Notes under the pieces: generated by a model
Seen by the model: the letters and a program-made list of their open reading frames with translations, nothing else
Database searches by the model: none
Told to the model about the DNA's origin: nothing
In this document: positions 30,945 through 40,068 of the stretch, one piece after another
Layout: every line of letters starts with the position of its first letter
How positions within the stretch are numbered: the first letter of the stretch is position 1
Origin: Pasteurellaceae bacterium
Lineage (GTDB): Bacteria > Pseudomonadota > Gammaproteobacteria > Enterobacterales > Pasteurellaceae
NCBI GenBank assembly: GCA_030528525.1
Contig: JAUMYT010000002.1
Location: forward strand, 91,128-155,127
Direction: 5' to 3'
DNA length: 64,000 bases
Translations under genes and position numbers: made by a program

Positions 30945-32222
30945 ATGTTAAGACATCTTTACACACTACTATTTTATCTCGTTCAGCCTTTGGTGCTGCT
31001 TTCTATGTGGCGTAAAGGGCGAAAACAGCCCGAATATCGCCAGCGATTGTCTGAACGATATGGCTTTTACGGCTCGCTGGTGCAACCGAAACCGAATGGC
31101 ATTGTGATCCACGCAGCCTCTGTGGGCGAAGTGATTGCTGCCACACCATTGGTGCGAGCCATTCAACAGCAATATCCTGATTTGCCGATCACAATGACGA
31201 CCGTCACGCCAACGGGCTCCGCACGCGTGCAAGCTGCCTTTGGCGAGCAAGTGTCGCATTTTTATCTGCCTTACGATTTGCCTGATACGATTAGCCGTTT
31301 TCTGCGATTTGTGCAGCCGAAACTGTTTATGGTTATTGAAACAGAACTCTGGCCAAATCTCATTCACCAATTGGCAAGCCAGCAGATCCCATTTGTGCTG
31401 GCAAATGCTCGCTTGTCTCCGCGTTCTGCTCAACGTTATGGTTGGGTAAAATCGCATTTACAGTCCATGTGGCGTGAGATCGGTCTGATTCTCGCTCAAG
31501 ACCAAGTGAGTGCCGATCGTTATTTGGAATTGGGCTACAATCCTGAGCATTTAATCAACACGGGGAATCTCAAATTCGATCTTGAAATTACCCCTGAAAT
31601 GTATCAACGCGTGGCAGATGCTCGGCAAGCATTATCCCTTACCGATCGCCCCGTTTGGATTGCGGGTAGCACCCACGAAGGCGAGGAACAAATTGTGCTT
31701 GAAGCTCATCAGAAACTGCTGGAAACCTATCCCGATTTGGTACTCATTTTAGTGCCTCGCCACCCAGAGCGGTTTGGGCATGTAGAAACATTACTACAAA
31801 AAATGCACATTCCGTATTGTAAGCGGTCAGATCATCAAGCCCTTTTACCACAAACCCATGTGCTACTGGGGAATACGATGGGCGAAATGATGTTGCTCTA
31901 CGGATTGGCACAGATTGCGTTTGTGGGCGGTAGCCTCGTTAAACACGGCGGACATAACCCGCTTGAACCGATCGCCTTTAAATTGCCCGTGATTAGCGGG
32001 CTTCACACCTTCAATTTTCCTGAGGTCTTTGCTAAATTACGGAAAGTCAATGGTGTGATAGAGATCGAAAGCAACGCCGATACCTTAGCCCAAGCCGTTG
32101 CCCAATTGCTCACGGAACAAACTGAGTATGAAACCATCCGACAAGCTGGTTTTACCGTGCTACAAGAAAATCAGGGGGCATTACAGCGGCATTTGAATTT
32201 ATTAGCCCCGTTTTTACAATAA
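30945..32222 (+). CDS. waaA: Lipid IV(A) 3-deoxy-D-manno-octulosonic acid transferase
   Basis: GT30 glycosyltransferase at the cytoplasmic face of the inner membrane that attaches Kdo to lipid IVA. 425 residues: an N-terminal membrane anchor ([18 protein letters not shown]), then [19 protein letters not shown] with the catalytic glutamate in the ASVGE motif, ETELWPNLI near residue 130, and GGHNPLEP near 340 in the nucleotide-sugar-binding domain. Whether it adds one Kdo (as in Haemophilus) or two cannot be told here. coaD follows, as in many gammaproteobacteria. Confidence 0.96.
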   Translation: MLRHLYTLLFYLVQPLVLLSMWRKGRKQPEYRQRLSERYGFYGSLVQPKPNGIVIHAASVGEVIAATPLVRAIQQQYPDLPITMTTVTPTGSARVQAAFGEQVSHFYLPYDLPDTISRFLRFVQPKLFMVIETELWPNLIHQLASQQIPFVLANARLSPRSAQRYGWVKSHLQSMWREIGLILAQDQVSADRYLELGYNPEHLINTGNLKFDLEITPEMYQRVADARQALSLTDRPVWIAGSTHEGEEQIVLEAHQKLLETYPDLVLILVPRHPERFGHVETLLQKMHIPYCKRSDHQALLPQTHVLLGNTMGEMMLLYGLAQIAFVGGSLVKHGGHNPLEPIAFKLPVISGLHTFNFPEVFAKLRKVNGVIEIESNADTLAQAVAQLLTEQTEYETIRQAGFTVLQENQGALQRHLNLLAPFLQ

Positions 32223-32245
32223 AAAGTATGACAGAAAGGATAACG

Positions 32246-32731
32246 ATGACACAAACCGTACTTTACGCAGGCACCTTTGACCCCATCACTAATGGGCATT
32301 TAGATATTATTCAGCGTGCTGCCAAGTTATTTGATAAAGTGATCGTGGCGGTGGCAAACAGCCCAAGTAAACAGCCTCTTTTCAGCCTTGAACAGCGAAT
32401 TGAATTGGTCGAACAAAGTTGCCAACACTTGCCCAATGTACAAGCGGTGGGATTTAGCGGACTACTTGCTAATTTTGCCGATGAACAGCAAGCCACCGTT
32501 TTACTGCGTGGCATTCGGGGGGCTGATGATATTGACTATGAAATCCAATTAGCACAGCTCAATCAGCAACTGAACGCCCGTTTAGACACGATTTTTTTAC
32601 CACCTGCGGTCGAGTGGCGTTACCTCTCTTCCACCATGGTGCGGGAAATTTACCGCCATCACGGCGATGTGGCAAAATTTGTGCCAGCTGCTGTATATCA
32701 AGCATTACAACCCCATAAGGAATTGAAATGA
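32246..32731 (+). CDS. coaD: Pantetheine-phosphate adenylyltransferase
   Basis: Penultimate enzyme of coenzyme A synthesis; transfers AMP from ATP to 4'-phosphopantetheine. 161 residues from ATG 32246 ([20 protein letters not shown]), preferred because AAAGGA lies at the right distance; the frame opens six codons earlier. Nucleotidyltransferase motif TNGH and the C-terminal SSTMVRE are visible. Its TGA overlaps the orn ATG by 4 bases. A canonical extended uptake signal lies inside the gene at 32440-32476. Confidence 0.96.
   Translation: MTQTVLYAGTFDPITNGHLDIIQRAAKLFDKVIVAVANSPSKQPLFSLEQRIELVEQSCQHLPNVQAVGFSGLLANFADEQQATVLLRGIRGADDIDYEIQLAQLNQQLNARLDTIFLPPAVEWRYLSSTMVREIYRHHGDVAKFVPAAVYQALQPHKELK
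32440..32476 (+). repeat. Canonical DNA-uptake signal (ACAAGCGGT) inside coaD
   Basis: ACAAGCGGTGGGATTTAGCG followed at the expected distance by AATTTTGC, the extended form of the uptake signal known for the Actinobacillus/Mannheimia branch of Pasteurellaceae. Confidence 0.7.
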
Positions 32732-33276
32732 GCCAAGACAAACAGAATTTAATTTGGATCGATCTCGAAATGACGGGGCTTGATCCCGAAGTGGAACGGA
32801 TTATCGAAATTGCCACCATCGTGACCGATAAAGATCTGAACATTCTCGCTGAAGGCCCTGTGCTGGCGGTGCATCAATCGGACGAGCTATTGAACAAAAT
32901 GAGTGAATGGTGTGTCAAAACTCACACCGCTAACGGCTTAGTTGAACGTGTCAAGCAAAGCAAGCTGACCGAACGTGCCGCCGAATTGCAAACCTTGGAT
33001 TTCTTGAAAAAGTGGGTGCCCAAAGGGGTTTCGCCGATTTGTGGCAACAGCGTGCCGCAAGACAAACGTTTTTTATACAAATATATGCCTGAATTGGCGG
33101 ACTACTTCCACTATCGCCATTTAGACGTCAGCACGCTCAAAGAGCTGGCTAGCCGTTGGAAGCCTGAAATGCTCAACCAATTCAGCAAAAAAAATACCCA
33201 TTTGGCGTTAGATGACATCAAAGAATCTATTGAAGAATTGAAATTCTATCGCCGCCATTTTATCAATTTGGACTAA
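32728..33276 (+). CDS. orn: Oligoribonuclease
   Basis: DEDDh 3'-5' exoribonuclease that finishes RNA decay by degrading short oligoribonucleotides, including pGpG. 182 residues, the usual length. Catalytic motifs: [11 protein letters not shown] (Asp/Glu), a middle Asp in [11 protein letters not shown], and [14 protein letters not shown] with the His and final Asp. Translationally coupled to coaD (ATGA overlap). Confidence 0.97.
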   Translation: MSQDKQNLIWIDLEMTGLDPEVERIIEIATIVTDKDLNILAEGPVLAVHQSDELLNKMSEWCVKTHTANGLVERVKQSKLTERAAELQTLDFLKKWVPKGVSPICGNSVPQDKRFLYKYMPELADYFHYRHLDVSTLKELASRWKPEMLNQFSKKNTHLALDDIKESIEELKFYRRHFINLD

Positions 33277-33295
33277 TACCCCGTAGGATGATGTC

Positions 33296-33360
33296 GTAGG
33301 GTGGGCTTTTAGCCCACCATAACTATTAATGTTTTTTTGATGGGCTAAAGCCCATCCTAC
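33296..33360. repeat. REP-like palindrome GTAGGRTGGGC
   Basis: Arms GTAGGGTGGGCTTTTAGCCC (33296 onward) and GATGGGCTAAAGCCCATC ending with CTAC at 33360. Same family as 1295-1356. It lies between orn and tsaE. Confidence 0.8.
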
Positions 33361-33369
33361 GAGTGATTT

Positions 33370-33837
33370 ATGTATTTAGAAAACGAAGAAAAACTACTCG
33401 CTTTCGGCTCACAACTTGCCGAAAAACTCAAAACCTATTTAAGCCAAGATCCTGAACGTTCGCTAGTGATCTATCTCAATGGCGAACTGGGAGCGGGCAA
33501 AACCACGCTGACCCGTAGTATCGTGCGAGCCTTTGGGCATCAAGGCAATGTGAAAAGCCCGACTTATACCTTAGTTGAAGAGTATTCGCTACCGCCGTTT
33601 GCCTTGTACCATTTTGATTTGTATCGCCTTGCCGATCCCGAAGAGCTTGAATTTATGGGCATTCGTGATTACTTCCGCCCACAGACACTCTGTCTGCTCG
33701 AATGGGCAAGCCGTGGCGAAGGAATGATTCCGCCTGCGGATATCGTGATTCAGTTGGATTACGCTGAACAAGGCAGAAAGGTAATGTTGTTACCGCAACA
33801 CTTTCAGATTGAACAAATACTCTCAAATATGGTTTAA
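33370..33837 (+). CDS. tsaE: tRNA threonylcarbamoyladenosine synthesis ATPase TsaE
   Basis: Small ATPase that works with TsaB and TsaD to make the universal t6A37 tRNA modification. 155 residues. Walker A NGELGAGKTTLTR near residue 41; SPTYTLVEEY and the LYHFDLYRL motif are typical of the family. It precedes a cell-wall amidase gene as in E. coli (tsaE-amiB). Confidence 0.96.
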   Translation: MYLENEEKLLAFGSQLAEKLKTYLSQDPERSLVIYLNGELGAGKTTLTRSIVRAFGHQGNVKSPTYTLVEEYSLPPFALYHFDLYRLADPEELEFMGIRDYFRPQTLCLLEWASRGEGMIPPADIVIQLDYAEQGRKVMLLPQHFQIEQILSNMV

Positions 33838-33842
33838 ACAAG

Positions 33843-33875
33843 TTTGCAAAAAATTTACCATTCTCGTCCCCTTGT
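33843..33875 (-). repeat. uptake-signal-like repeat (AAGGGG type)
   Basis: Minus strand reads ACAAGGGGACGAGAATGG then AAATTTTTTGCAAA. It lies between tsaE and the amidase gene. Confidence 0.65.
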
Positions 33876-33937
33876 ATAACAAAATAAAAAAACAAGGTAA
33901 ACTATCGGTCAGCTTAATTCACCATAGGTAGAGAACA

Positions 33938-34903
33938 ATGAAAAAGAAATTATTCCCCACCCTTGCCCTTGGATTGGTTTTAGTCGTAGCTAGCGTCTCT
34001 CAGGCTCGTACTGTCGTTGTGATTGACGCAGGACACGGTGGCAAAGACCCTGGTGCGATAGGGAAAAATTTAGGATTAAAAGAAAAAGACGTTACCTTAT
34101 CCATTGCCCGAGAATTAAAAGCGTTGCTGGATGCCAATCCTAATTTTCGCCCCATAATGACTCGTAATGGAAACTACTTTGTTGAGCTTCAAGACCGTAC
34201 CAAAATTGCCCGAAAAAGTCGAGCCAATTACTTGGTTTCCATTCACGCAGATTCTTCGCCCAATTCGGAAAATCTGAAAGGGGCATCGGTTTGGGTGCTG
34301 TCTAACCGCCGTGCCAGCGATGAACTTGGGAAATGGCTAGAAAATAATGAAAAACAGTCTGAATTACTCGGTGGAGCAGCCTCTGTACTCGCCGGTGTGA
34401 ATGAGCCTTATTTAAATCAAACTGTACTGGATTTACAATTTTCCCACGCACGACGCTCGGGCTATGAATTAGGCCAAACCATACTCAACAAACTCAAAAG
34501 CGTTACAACCTTATTTAAAAGTTCACCACAATATGCAAGCTTAAGTGTGCTACGCTCCCCTGATATTACAAGTATTTTAGTTGAAACCGGTTTTTTATCC
34601 AATGCAACTGAAGAGCAAAAACTAGCTAATAAAATCCATCAACGTAAACTTGCTCAAGCTATTTATCAGGGGCTAGTGGAGTATCGTAAGAAAACTGCCT
34701 CATCTTCCAAAACAACCAAAGAGAGTCCCCCAGAAAAACCAACCCAAACTAGTTCTTCTGTCGTTACACATCATATTGTACAACCAAATGAAACGCTGTA
34801 TTCAATTGCACGATTACATAAAACCACACCAGAAAAACTGCGTCAGCTCAATAATCTGAATGATAATAAAATTATTGCCGGTAAAAAGCTGAAAGTGAAA
34901 TAA
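33938..34903 (+). CDS. amiB: N-acetylmuramoyl-L-alanine amidase with LysM domain
   Basis: Periplasmic zinc amidase that removes stem peptides from septal peptidoglycan. 321 residues: signal peptide MKKKLFPTLALGLVLVVAS with cleavage near SQA; an Amidase_3 domain with zinc ligands in VIDAGHGGKDPGAIG, LKEKDVTL and SIHADSS, and the catalytic glutamate in LVETGFLSN; a Ser/Thr/Pro-rich linker; and one LysM domain (HHIVQPNETLYSIARLHKTT). Shorter than E. coli AmiB: it lacks the N-terminal AMIN domain and has fewer LysM repeats. The gene symbol is by context after tsaE. Confidence 0.88.
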   Translation: MKKKLFPTLALGLVLVVASVSQARTVVVIDAGHGGKDPGAIGKNLGLKEKDVTLSIARELKALLDANPNFRPIMTRNGNYFVELQDRTKIARKSRANYLVSIHADSSPNSENLKGASVWVLSNRRASDELGKWLENNEKQSELLGGAASVLAGVNEPYLNQTVLDLQFSHARRSGYELGQTILNKLKSVTTLFKSSPQYASLSVLRSPDITSILVETGFLSNATEEQKLANKIHQRKLAQAIYQGLVEYRKKTASSSKTTKESPPEKPTQTSSSVVTHHIVQPNETLYSIARLHKTTPEKLRQLNNLNDNKIIAGKKLKVK

Positions 34904-34908
34904 CCGCA

Positions 34909-34943
34909 CAGGCAGATCCCTATGGGATCTGCCTGCTTCATTT
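34909..34943 (+). terminator. Terminator hairpin after the amidase gene
   Basis: CAGGCAGATCCC-TAT-GGGATCTGCCTG is a perfect 12-bp stem a few bases after the stop, followed by a modest T-rich stretch. Confidence 0.7.
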
Positions 34944-34965
34944 AATTTACATATAACGCGTAAAT

Positions 34966-34998
34966 ACAAGGGGATGAGAAATCATAAGATTTTGCAAA
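34966..34998 (+). repeat. uptake-signal-like repeat (AAGGGG type)
   Basis: ACAAGGGGATGAGAAATC then AAGATTTTGCAAAT. It lies between the convergent amidase and hslU genes. Confidence 0.7.
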
Positions 34999-35048
34999 TT
35001 GTTACCGCACAGCCCCCAACTCAAATCCGAGGGCAAATACCTTACCAC

Positions 35049-36371
35049 TTACAGAATAAAGCGACTCAAGTCTTCGTTTTCCACCACATCATTTAAGGCG
35101 TTGTTGACATAGCTTTCGTCGATCACGATTTTCTGCCCTGAGCGTTCACTTGCATCAAATGAGATGTCGTCCATTAAACGCTCCAACACCGTGTGCAAGC
35201 GTCTTGCCCCAATGTTTTCGGTTTTCTCGTTCACACGGAATGCGGACTCGGCAATGCGACTGATGCCATCTTTGGTGAACTCAATTTCCACGCCTTCGGT
35301 TTTCATCAATTCACGATATTGCAATGTGAGTGATGCGTTCGGCTCGGTGAGAATGCGTTCAAAATCTTCTTTGTTGAGTGATTTTAACTCGACTCGAATT
35401 GGTAAACGCCCTTGCAATTCAGGCAATAAATCGGATGGGCGAGCCACTTGGAATGCACCTGAGCAGATGAACAAAATATGGTCGGTTTTGACCATACCGT
35501 GCTTGGTGCTGACGGTTGAACCTTCGATAATCGGCAGTAAATCCCGTTGTACGCCTTCACGAGAAACATCACCGCCACTGTGTTCACTTTTTTTGCAGAT
35601 TTTGTCGATCTCATCAATAAACACAATGCCGTGCTGTTCCACTGCGTCAATCGCTTGTTGTTTGAGTTCGTCCTGATTGACCAACTTAGCCGCTTCTTCA
35701 TCAATCAAAATTTTAAACGCTTCTTTGATTTTCATTTTGCGTTTTTTGGTTTTGTTTGGCGACATGCCTTCAAACAGCGATTGCAGCTGAGAAGTCATTT
35801 CTTCCATCCCTGGCGGGGTCATAATTTCGACACTGACCGGGCTGGAAATATCAATTTCAATCTCTTTGTCATCTAGCTGACCTTCACGCAATTTTTTGCG
35901 GAAAATTTGGCGAGTGGATTTGTTCTCGGTATTTTCCGCATTGCCCCACTGATCTTTCGCAGGCGGCAATAGAATATCCAAAATGCGATCTTCCGCCGCT
36001 TCTTCGGCACGGAAACGGTTTTTCTCCACCGCTTGTTGCCGCACCAGTTTGACCGCCACATCGGTTAAATCACGGATAATCGAATCCACTTCCTTGCCGA
36101 CATAGCCCACTTCGGTGAACTTGGTCGCTTCCACTTTGATAAATGGGGCATTCGCCAATTTTGCCAAACGGCGAGCGATTTCCGTTTTCCCCACGCCTGT
36201 CGGTCCAATCATCAGAATGTTTTTTGGGGTGACTTCTTGGCGTAGATCTTCGGGCAACTGCATACGCCGCCAGCGGTTACGCAAGGCAATTGCCACCGCA
36301 CGCTTGGCTTCGTGTTGTCCAATAATATGAGCATCGAGCTCAGAGACAATTTCTCTTGGGGTCATTGACAT
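35049..36371 (-). CDS. hslU: ATP-dependent protease ATPase subunit HslU
   Basis: AAA+ unfoldase of the HslUV (ClpYQ) protease. 440 residues from ATG 36371 ([19 protein letters not shown]), chosen because E. coli HslU starts MSEMTPREIV. Walker [18 protein letters not shown] near residue 58, Walker [14 protein letters not shown] near 250, intermediate domain between them, and the conserved C-terminal tail ending DLSRFIL that docks into HslV. The longer open frame upstream is repeat sequence. hslV lies upstream on the same strand but is separated by about 207 bases of repeats. Confidence 0.97.
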   Translation of the reverse strand: MSMTPREIVSELDAHIIGQHEAKRAVAIALRNRWRRMQLPEDLRQEVTPKNILMIGPTGVGKTEIARRLAKLANAPFIKVEATKFTEVGYVGKEVDSIIRDLTDVAVKLVRQQAVEKNRFRAEEAAEDRILDILLPPAKDQWGNAENTENKSTRQIFRKKLREGQLDDKEIEIDISSPVSVEIMTPPGMEEMTSQLQSLFEGMSPNKTKKRKMKIKEAFKILIDEEAAKLVNQDELKQQAIDAVEQHGIVFIDEIDKICKKSEHSGGDVSREGVQRDLLPIIEGSTVSTKHGMVKTDHILFICSGAFQVARPSDLLPELQGRLPIRVELKSLNKEDFERILTEPNASLTLQYRELMKTEGVEIEFTKDGISRIAESAFRVNEKTENIGARRLHTVLERLMDDISFDASERSGQKIVIDESYVNNALNDVVENEDLSRFIL

Positions 36372-36390
36372 TTTTTGTTCCTTTTTTACA

Positions 36391-36569
36391 ACCCTCGCCC
36401 GCTTGCGGGAGAGGGACAGATTTGAGCTTCGTTCAGAAGCGAAAATCAGGGAGAGGGCGAGATCGCAACTTTGCAAAAAAGATGTGAAAAATCACCGCTT
36501 GTTTGCCCTCTCTCTGCTTAAAATGCTGAACGCATTTTAAGCGGTCTCTCCCCCGTAAACGAGGGAGAG
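36391..36569. repeat. Palindromic repeat cluster between hslV and hslU
   Basis: Contains CCCTCGCCCGCTTGCGGGAG (36392 onward), GGGAGAGGGCGAGAT (36449 onward), an inverted AAAATGCT/AGCATTTT-like arm and CTCTCCCCCGTAAACGAGGG (36546 onward), all G/C-rich palindromic units of the type also seen around the DUF559 gene. A canonical uptake signal sits in the middle (36470-36502). It separates two genes that are almost contiguous in E. coli. Confidence 0.65.
36470..36502 (-). repeat. Canonical DNA-uptake signal (ACAAGCGGT)
   Basis: Minus strand reads ACAAGCGGTGATTTTTCAC then ATCTTTTTTGCAAAG, the full extended uptake-signal form. Confidence 0.75.
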
Positions 36570-36578
36570 TAGTTATGC

Positions 36579-37100
36579 TTACACTTCTTCAATCACATGA
36601 TTATGATTGCTGTAAATATCAATATCGCCAGCGATTTTTAACGCTTCGGCAACAATTTCTTTGGCGGATAAACTATTTTCGGTGCGAAGTAATGCCAACG
36701 CTGCAGCTTTGGCGTAGTTGCCACCAGAGCCAATTGCAAGCACATCTTGCTCAGGTTCGATCACATCGCCAGAACCTGAAATCAGCAGAAACTCGCTGTC
36801 ATTTGCCACAATCATCATCGCTTCTAAACGGCGTAAGGCTCGGTCAGAACGCCACTCTTTCGCCAGTTCCACCGCCGATTTGACTAAATGCCCTTGGTGT
36901 AGCTCCAATTTTTTCTCGAACAGATCACGCAAAATAAACGCATCGGCGGTTGAGCCTGCAAAGCCTGTGACCACTTTATCTTTATACATTCGGCGAACTT
37001 TTCGCACCGTGCCTTTTTCAATGCAGTTGCCAAGAGTGGCTTGCCCATCACCGCCAATCGCCACTTTGCCGTCTCGGCGAACGCATACAATCGTTGTCAT
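36579..37100 (-). CDS. hslV: ATP-dependent protease subunit HslV
   Basis: Threonine peptidase of HslUV; double hexamer inside the cytoplasm. 173 residues starting [20 protein letters not shown], with catalytic Thr2 exposed after methionine removal, and typical [10 protein letters not shown] and [17 protein letters not shown] motifs. It is the upstream gene of hslVU. Confidence 0.97.
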   Translation of the reverse strand: MTTIVCVRRDGKVAIGGDGQATLGNCIEKGTVRKVRRMYKDKVVTGFAGSTADAFILRDLFEKKLELHQGHLVKSAVELAKEWRSDRALRRLEAMMIVANDSEFLLISGSGDVIEPEQDVLAIGSGGNYAKAAALALLRTENSLSAKEIVAEALKIAGDIDIYSNHNHVIEEV

Positions 37101-37185
37101 CTTGATTCCTTATTTTTCATAAAAACTGGGCGAGATATTGGGATAAAACGAGAGAATTCAAGAGCAAGCGGCAAAATGCGAAAAA

Positions 37186-37219
37186 ATTTGCAAAATCTCG
37201 CCGTTTCTCCCCCCCTTGT
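37186..37219 (-). repeat. uptake-signal-like repeat (AAGGGG type)
   Basis: Minus strand reads ACAAGGGGGGGAGAAACGG then CGAGATTTTGCAAATTT. A partial canonical uptake core (CAAGCGGCAAAAT) lies in the opposite orientation at 37164, giving another two-arm arrangement between hslV and sfsA. Confidence 0.75.
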
Positions 37220-37224
37220 TAGAC

Positions 37225-37935
37225 TCAGGACAGTTGCTCGGTTAATCGCAATGCCACTGGAACATTTTCGATACGTTCAACCTGCACTTTATAGACTAGC
37301 TGCTGCACGCCCATATCAAGAGCCTGCTGATACCATTTGGCATAATCGGGATCAATGTGCTGAGCCACAGCAAACTGCGTAATTCCCGTATGCAATACAG
37401 CAAACAGCATTACCGCTCGCTGCCCACCTTGAGCAATTTGAGTCAGCTCTCTAAGGTGTTTTTGTCCTCGTTCAGTTTTTGCATCAGGGAACATACCAAC
37501 GCCTTGCTGAGTGAGCAACGTGGTAGATTTCACTTCCACAAAACAATTCGGCAGATTTTCCTGTTTGAGTAAGAAATCAATACGACTTTTCTCTTCACCA
37601 TATGGCTGTTCAGGCACGATCGTTGCATATTCCGCCAATTGTTCAATCCATTGATGTTCCAACGCTTCTTGTACCAAGTGGTTGGCTCGCAGTGTGTTGA
37701 CGCAAATCAGATCGCCTGCTGCGGTTTCAGTTAACTCCCAAGTGTAAGGATATTTTCGTTTGGGATTACTTGAGGTGGAAAACCACACGCTATCGCCAGC
37801 ATTGGCACAACCTGTCATCGCCCCCGTATTTGGACAATGAATCGTCACTTGCTCACCATCGGGTAATTGAATATCGGCTAAAAACCGTTTATAACGGCGA
37901 ACTAATATGCCGTGAGAAAGGGGAGGAAATTGCAT
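37225..37935 (-). CDS. sfsA: Sugar fermentation stimulation protein SfsA
   Basis: 236 residues from ATG 37935 ([30 protein letters not shown]). SfsA family: [12 protein letters not shown] near residue 40, [10 protein letters not shown] and FVEVKSTTL near 125-150, which resemble a PD-(D/E)XK-type catalytic core, and [14 protein letters not shown]. In E. coli sfsA was linked to maltose metabolism and nucleic acid binding; its true role is unsettled. The frame extends 26 codons further upstream without homology. Confidence 0.93.
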   Translation of the reverse strand: MQFPPLSHGILVRRYKRFLADIQLPDGEQVTIHCPNTGAMTGCANAGDSVWFSTSSNPKRKYPYTWELTETAAGDLICVNTLRANHLVQEALEHQWIEQLAEYATIVPEQPYGEEKSRIDFLLKQENLPNCFVEVKSTTLLTQQGVGMFPDAKTERGQKHLRELTQIAQGGQRAVMLFAVLHTGITQFAVAQHIDPDYAKWYQQALDMGVQQLVYKVQVERIENVPVALRLTEQLS

Positions 37936-38032
37936 ACAGTTTCCTTGATATTGCGGGGAAATCCTATTCTGGGCGATTTCATTTTTTAAGTCAACGCCGC
38001 CTTTTGCCAACAAACGCCCGCCCGATGATTAT

Positions 38033-38066
38033 CAAGGGGGCAGAAAACTGCTAAAATCTGCAAAAT
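38033..38066 (+). repeat. uptake-signal-like repeat (AAGGGG type)
   Basis: TCAAGGGGGCAGAAAACTGC then TAAAATCTGCAAAATT. It lies in the promoter region between the divergent sfsA and uup genes. Confidence 0.65.
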
Positions 38067-38090
38067 TTTTTCTGAGAACTCACACAAATT

Positions 38091-40052
38091 ATGGCTTTAA
38101 TTAACCTTTCAAACTCCTATTTAGGCTTTGGCGATCACCCTTTGTTAGATCACACCGAATTGCACATTGAGCAAGGCGAGCGAGTTTGCTTGGTCGGGCG
38201 TAACGGGGCAGGTAAATCCACCTTGATGAAAGTGCTGGCAGGCGAAGTGCAGCTGGACGATGGCAAACTGATTTTTGAAAAAGACATTGTCGTGACTCGT
38301 TTAGAGCAAGATCCGCCCCGCCATATTGAAGACAGCGTTTTTGATTACGTTGCCGAAGGGATCGCCCATTTAAGCGACTTATTGAAGCAATATCACCACA
38401 TTTCGCAGCAAATGCAGACCGATTACAGCGACACGCTGATGTCGCAGCTCGCCCAAGTGCAAGCCCAACTGGAACACGCCAACGGCTGGGAATTTGAACG
38501 GCGTATTCAAGACACACTCAAACTGCTAGAACTTGCCCCCAACAAACGCCTGTGCGAACTGTCAGGCGGCTGGGTTCGCCGTGCGGCGTTGGCTCGGGCG
38601 TTGGTTGCCGATCCTGATGTGTTGCTACTGGACGAGCCAACCAACCATTTGGACGTGGACACCATTGCGTGGCTGGAAAATCTGTTGCTGGAATTTAAAG
38701 GCAGCATCATTTTTATTTCCCACGACCGTGCTTTTATCCGCAAAATGGCGACTCGGATTGTCGATCTCGACCGTGGCAAACTGGTGTCCTACCCAAGCAA
38801 TTACGATGTTTATTTGGAAACCAAAGCCGAAGATTTGCGAGTAGAATCCTTGCAAAATGAGCTGTTCGACAAAAAACTCGCCCAAGAAGAAGTCTGGATC
38901 CGCCAAGGGATCAAAGCACGCCGCACTCGAAACGAAGGGCGTGTGCGTGCCTTGAAAGCGTTGCGAGAAGAACGCCGTAATCGCCGTGATGTGTTGGGAA
39001 CGGCAAAAATTCAGCTCGATCAAACCGCTCGCAGCGGCAAAATTGTGTTTGAAGTGGAAAATGCCAGCTTCGAAGTAGGTGGTAAAACCTTGCTGAAAGA
39101 TTTCAGCACTACGATTTTGCGTGGTGATAAAATCGCTTTCATCGGGGCGAATGGTATTGGTAAAACCACTTTGATCAAGCTACTTCTGGGCGAAGTTCAG
39201 CCAACATCAGGCTCGGTGCGTTGCGGTACTAAATTGGAAGTGGCGTATTTCGACCAATATCGTGCCGAACTCGATCCTGAAAAAACCGTGATGGACAACG
39301 TGGCGGACGGCAAGCAAGACGTGGAAATCAACGGCGTCAAACGCCACGTGCTGGGCTATTTGCAAGATTTCCTGTTTCCTCCAAAACGGGCGATGGTTCC
39401 TGTCAAAGCCCTGTCGGGCGGTGAACGCAACCGTTTATTGCTGGCAAAATTGTTGCTCAAACCGAACAACTTGCTGATTTTGGACGAGCCCACCAACGAC
39501 TTGGATGTGGAAACCTTAGAACTGTTGGAAGAGATGCTGACCGACTACCAAGGCACACTGATCGTGGTCAGCCACGACCGCCAATTCATCGACAACACCG
39601 TCACCGAATGTTTTATGTTTGAAGGCGAAGGCGTGGTGAACAAATACGTCGGCGGCTACTTCGATGCCAAAAAACAGCAAGCCAACTACCACGCCAGCCT
39701 TGAGCACAAGGGGGGGAGAAACCCAGAGATTTTGCAAAAAAATGCGAATAGTGCACCACTTATTGAGCAAGCCAGCCGTTCTACAGAGAGCTCCCGCAAG
39801 CAGGGCGAGGCTCGCAAGGCAAAACTCTCTTACAAAGATCAGCGAGAGCTGGAAACGCTCCCCGAAAAAATGGAACAGCTCGAAGCCGAAATCGAAGCCT
39901 TGCAAGCAGAAGTGAACCGTGCCGATTTCTTCAGCAAAGATCCTAGCTACACCCAGACCCAACTGCAAAAATTAGCCGACACCGAATTAGCGTTAGAGCA
40001 AGCCTTTGAGCGGTGGGAAGCACTGGAAAATATCAAGAATGGCTATGTCTAG
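38091..40052 (+). CDS. uup: ABC-F family ATPase Uup
   Basis: Cytoplasmic ABC-F protein; Uup-type proteins act on ribosomes and affect transposon excision in E. coli. 653 residues. First ATPase domain: GRNGAGKST, LSGGWVRRAALARALV, LLLDEPTNHLD. Second: GANGIGKTT, LSGGERNRLLLAKLL, LILDEPTNDLD. A C-terminal coiled coil (about 585-650) is the Uup DNA-binding type. Just before it, an uptake-like repeat (39706-39740) is inserted in-frame and read as HKGGRNPEILQKNAN in the linker. Confidence 0.94.
   Translation: MALINLSNSYLGFGDHPLLDHTELHIEQGERVCLVGRNGAGKSTLMKVLAGEVQLDDGKLIFEKDIVVTRLEQDPPRHIEDSVFDYVAEGIAHLSDLLKQYHHISQQMQTDYSDTLMSQLAQVQAQLEHANGWEFERRIQDTLKLLELAPNKRLCELSGGWVRRAALARALVADPDVLLLDEPTNHLDVDTIAWLENLLLEFKGSIIFISHDRAFIRKMATRIVDLDRGKLVSYPSNYDVYLETKAEDLRVESLQNELFDKKLAQEEVWIRQGIKARRTRNEGRVRALKALREERRNRRDVLGTAKIQLDQTARSGKIVFEVENASFEVGGKTLLKDFSTTILRGDKIAFIGANGIGKTTLIKLLLGEVQPTSGSVRCGTKLEVAYFDQYRAELDPEKTVMDNVADGKQDVEINGVKRHVLGYLQDFLFPPKRAMVPVKALSGGERNRLLLAKLLLKPNNLLILDEPTNDLDVETLELLEEMLTDYQGTLIVVSHDRQFIDNTVTECFMFEGEGVVNKYVGGYFDAKKQQANYHASLEHKGGRNPEILQKNANSAPLIEQASRSTESSRKQGEARKAKLSYKDQRELETLPEKMEQLEAEIEALQAEVNRADFFSKDPSYTQTQLQKLADTELALEQAFERWEALENIKNGYV
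39706..39740 (+). repeat. uptake-signal-like repeat inserted in-frame in uup
   Basis: ACAAGGGGGGGAGAAACCC then AGAGATTTTGCAAAAA. It lies in the linker between the second ATPase domain and the C-terminal coiled coil, where extra residues are likely tolerated. Confidence 0.8.
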
Positions 40053-40068
40053 CCCAATAGGTTGCCAG

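Noticed and set aside
36372..36476. 35-codon N-terminal extension of hslU
   Set aside because: It lies in the hslV-hslU repeat cluster; HslU homologues begin at the ATG at 36371.
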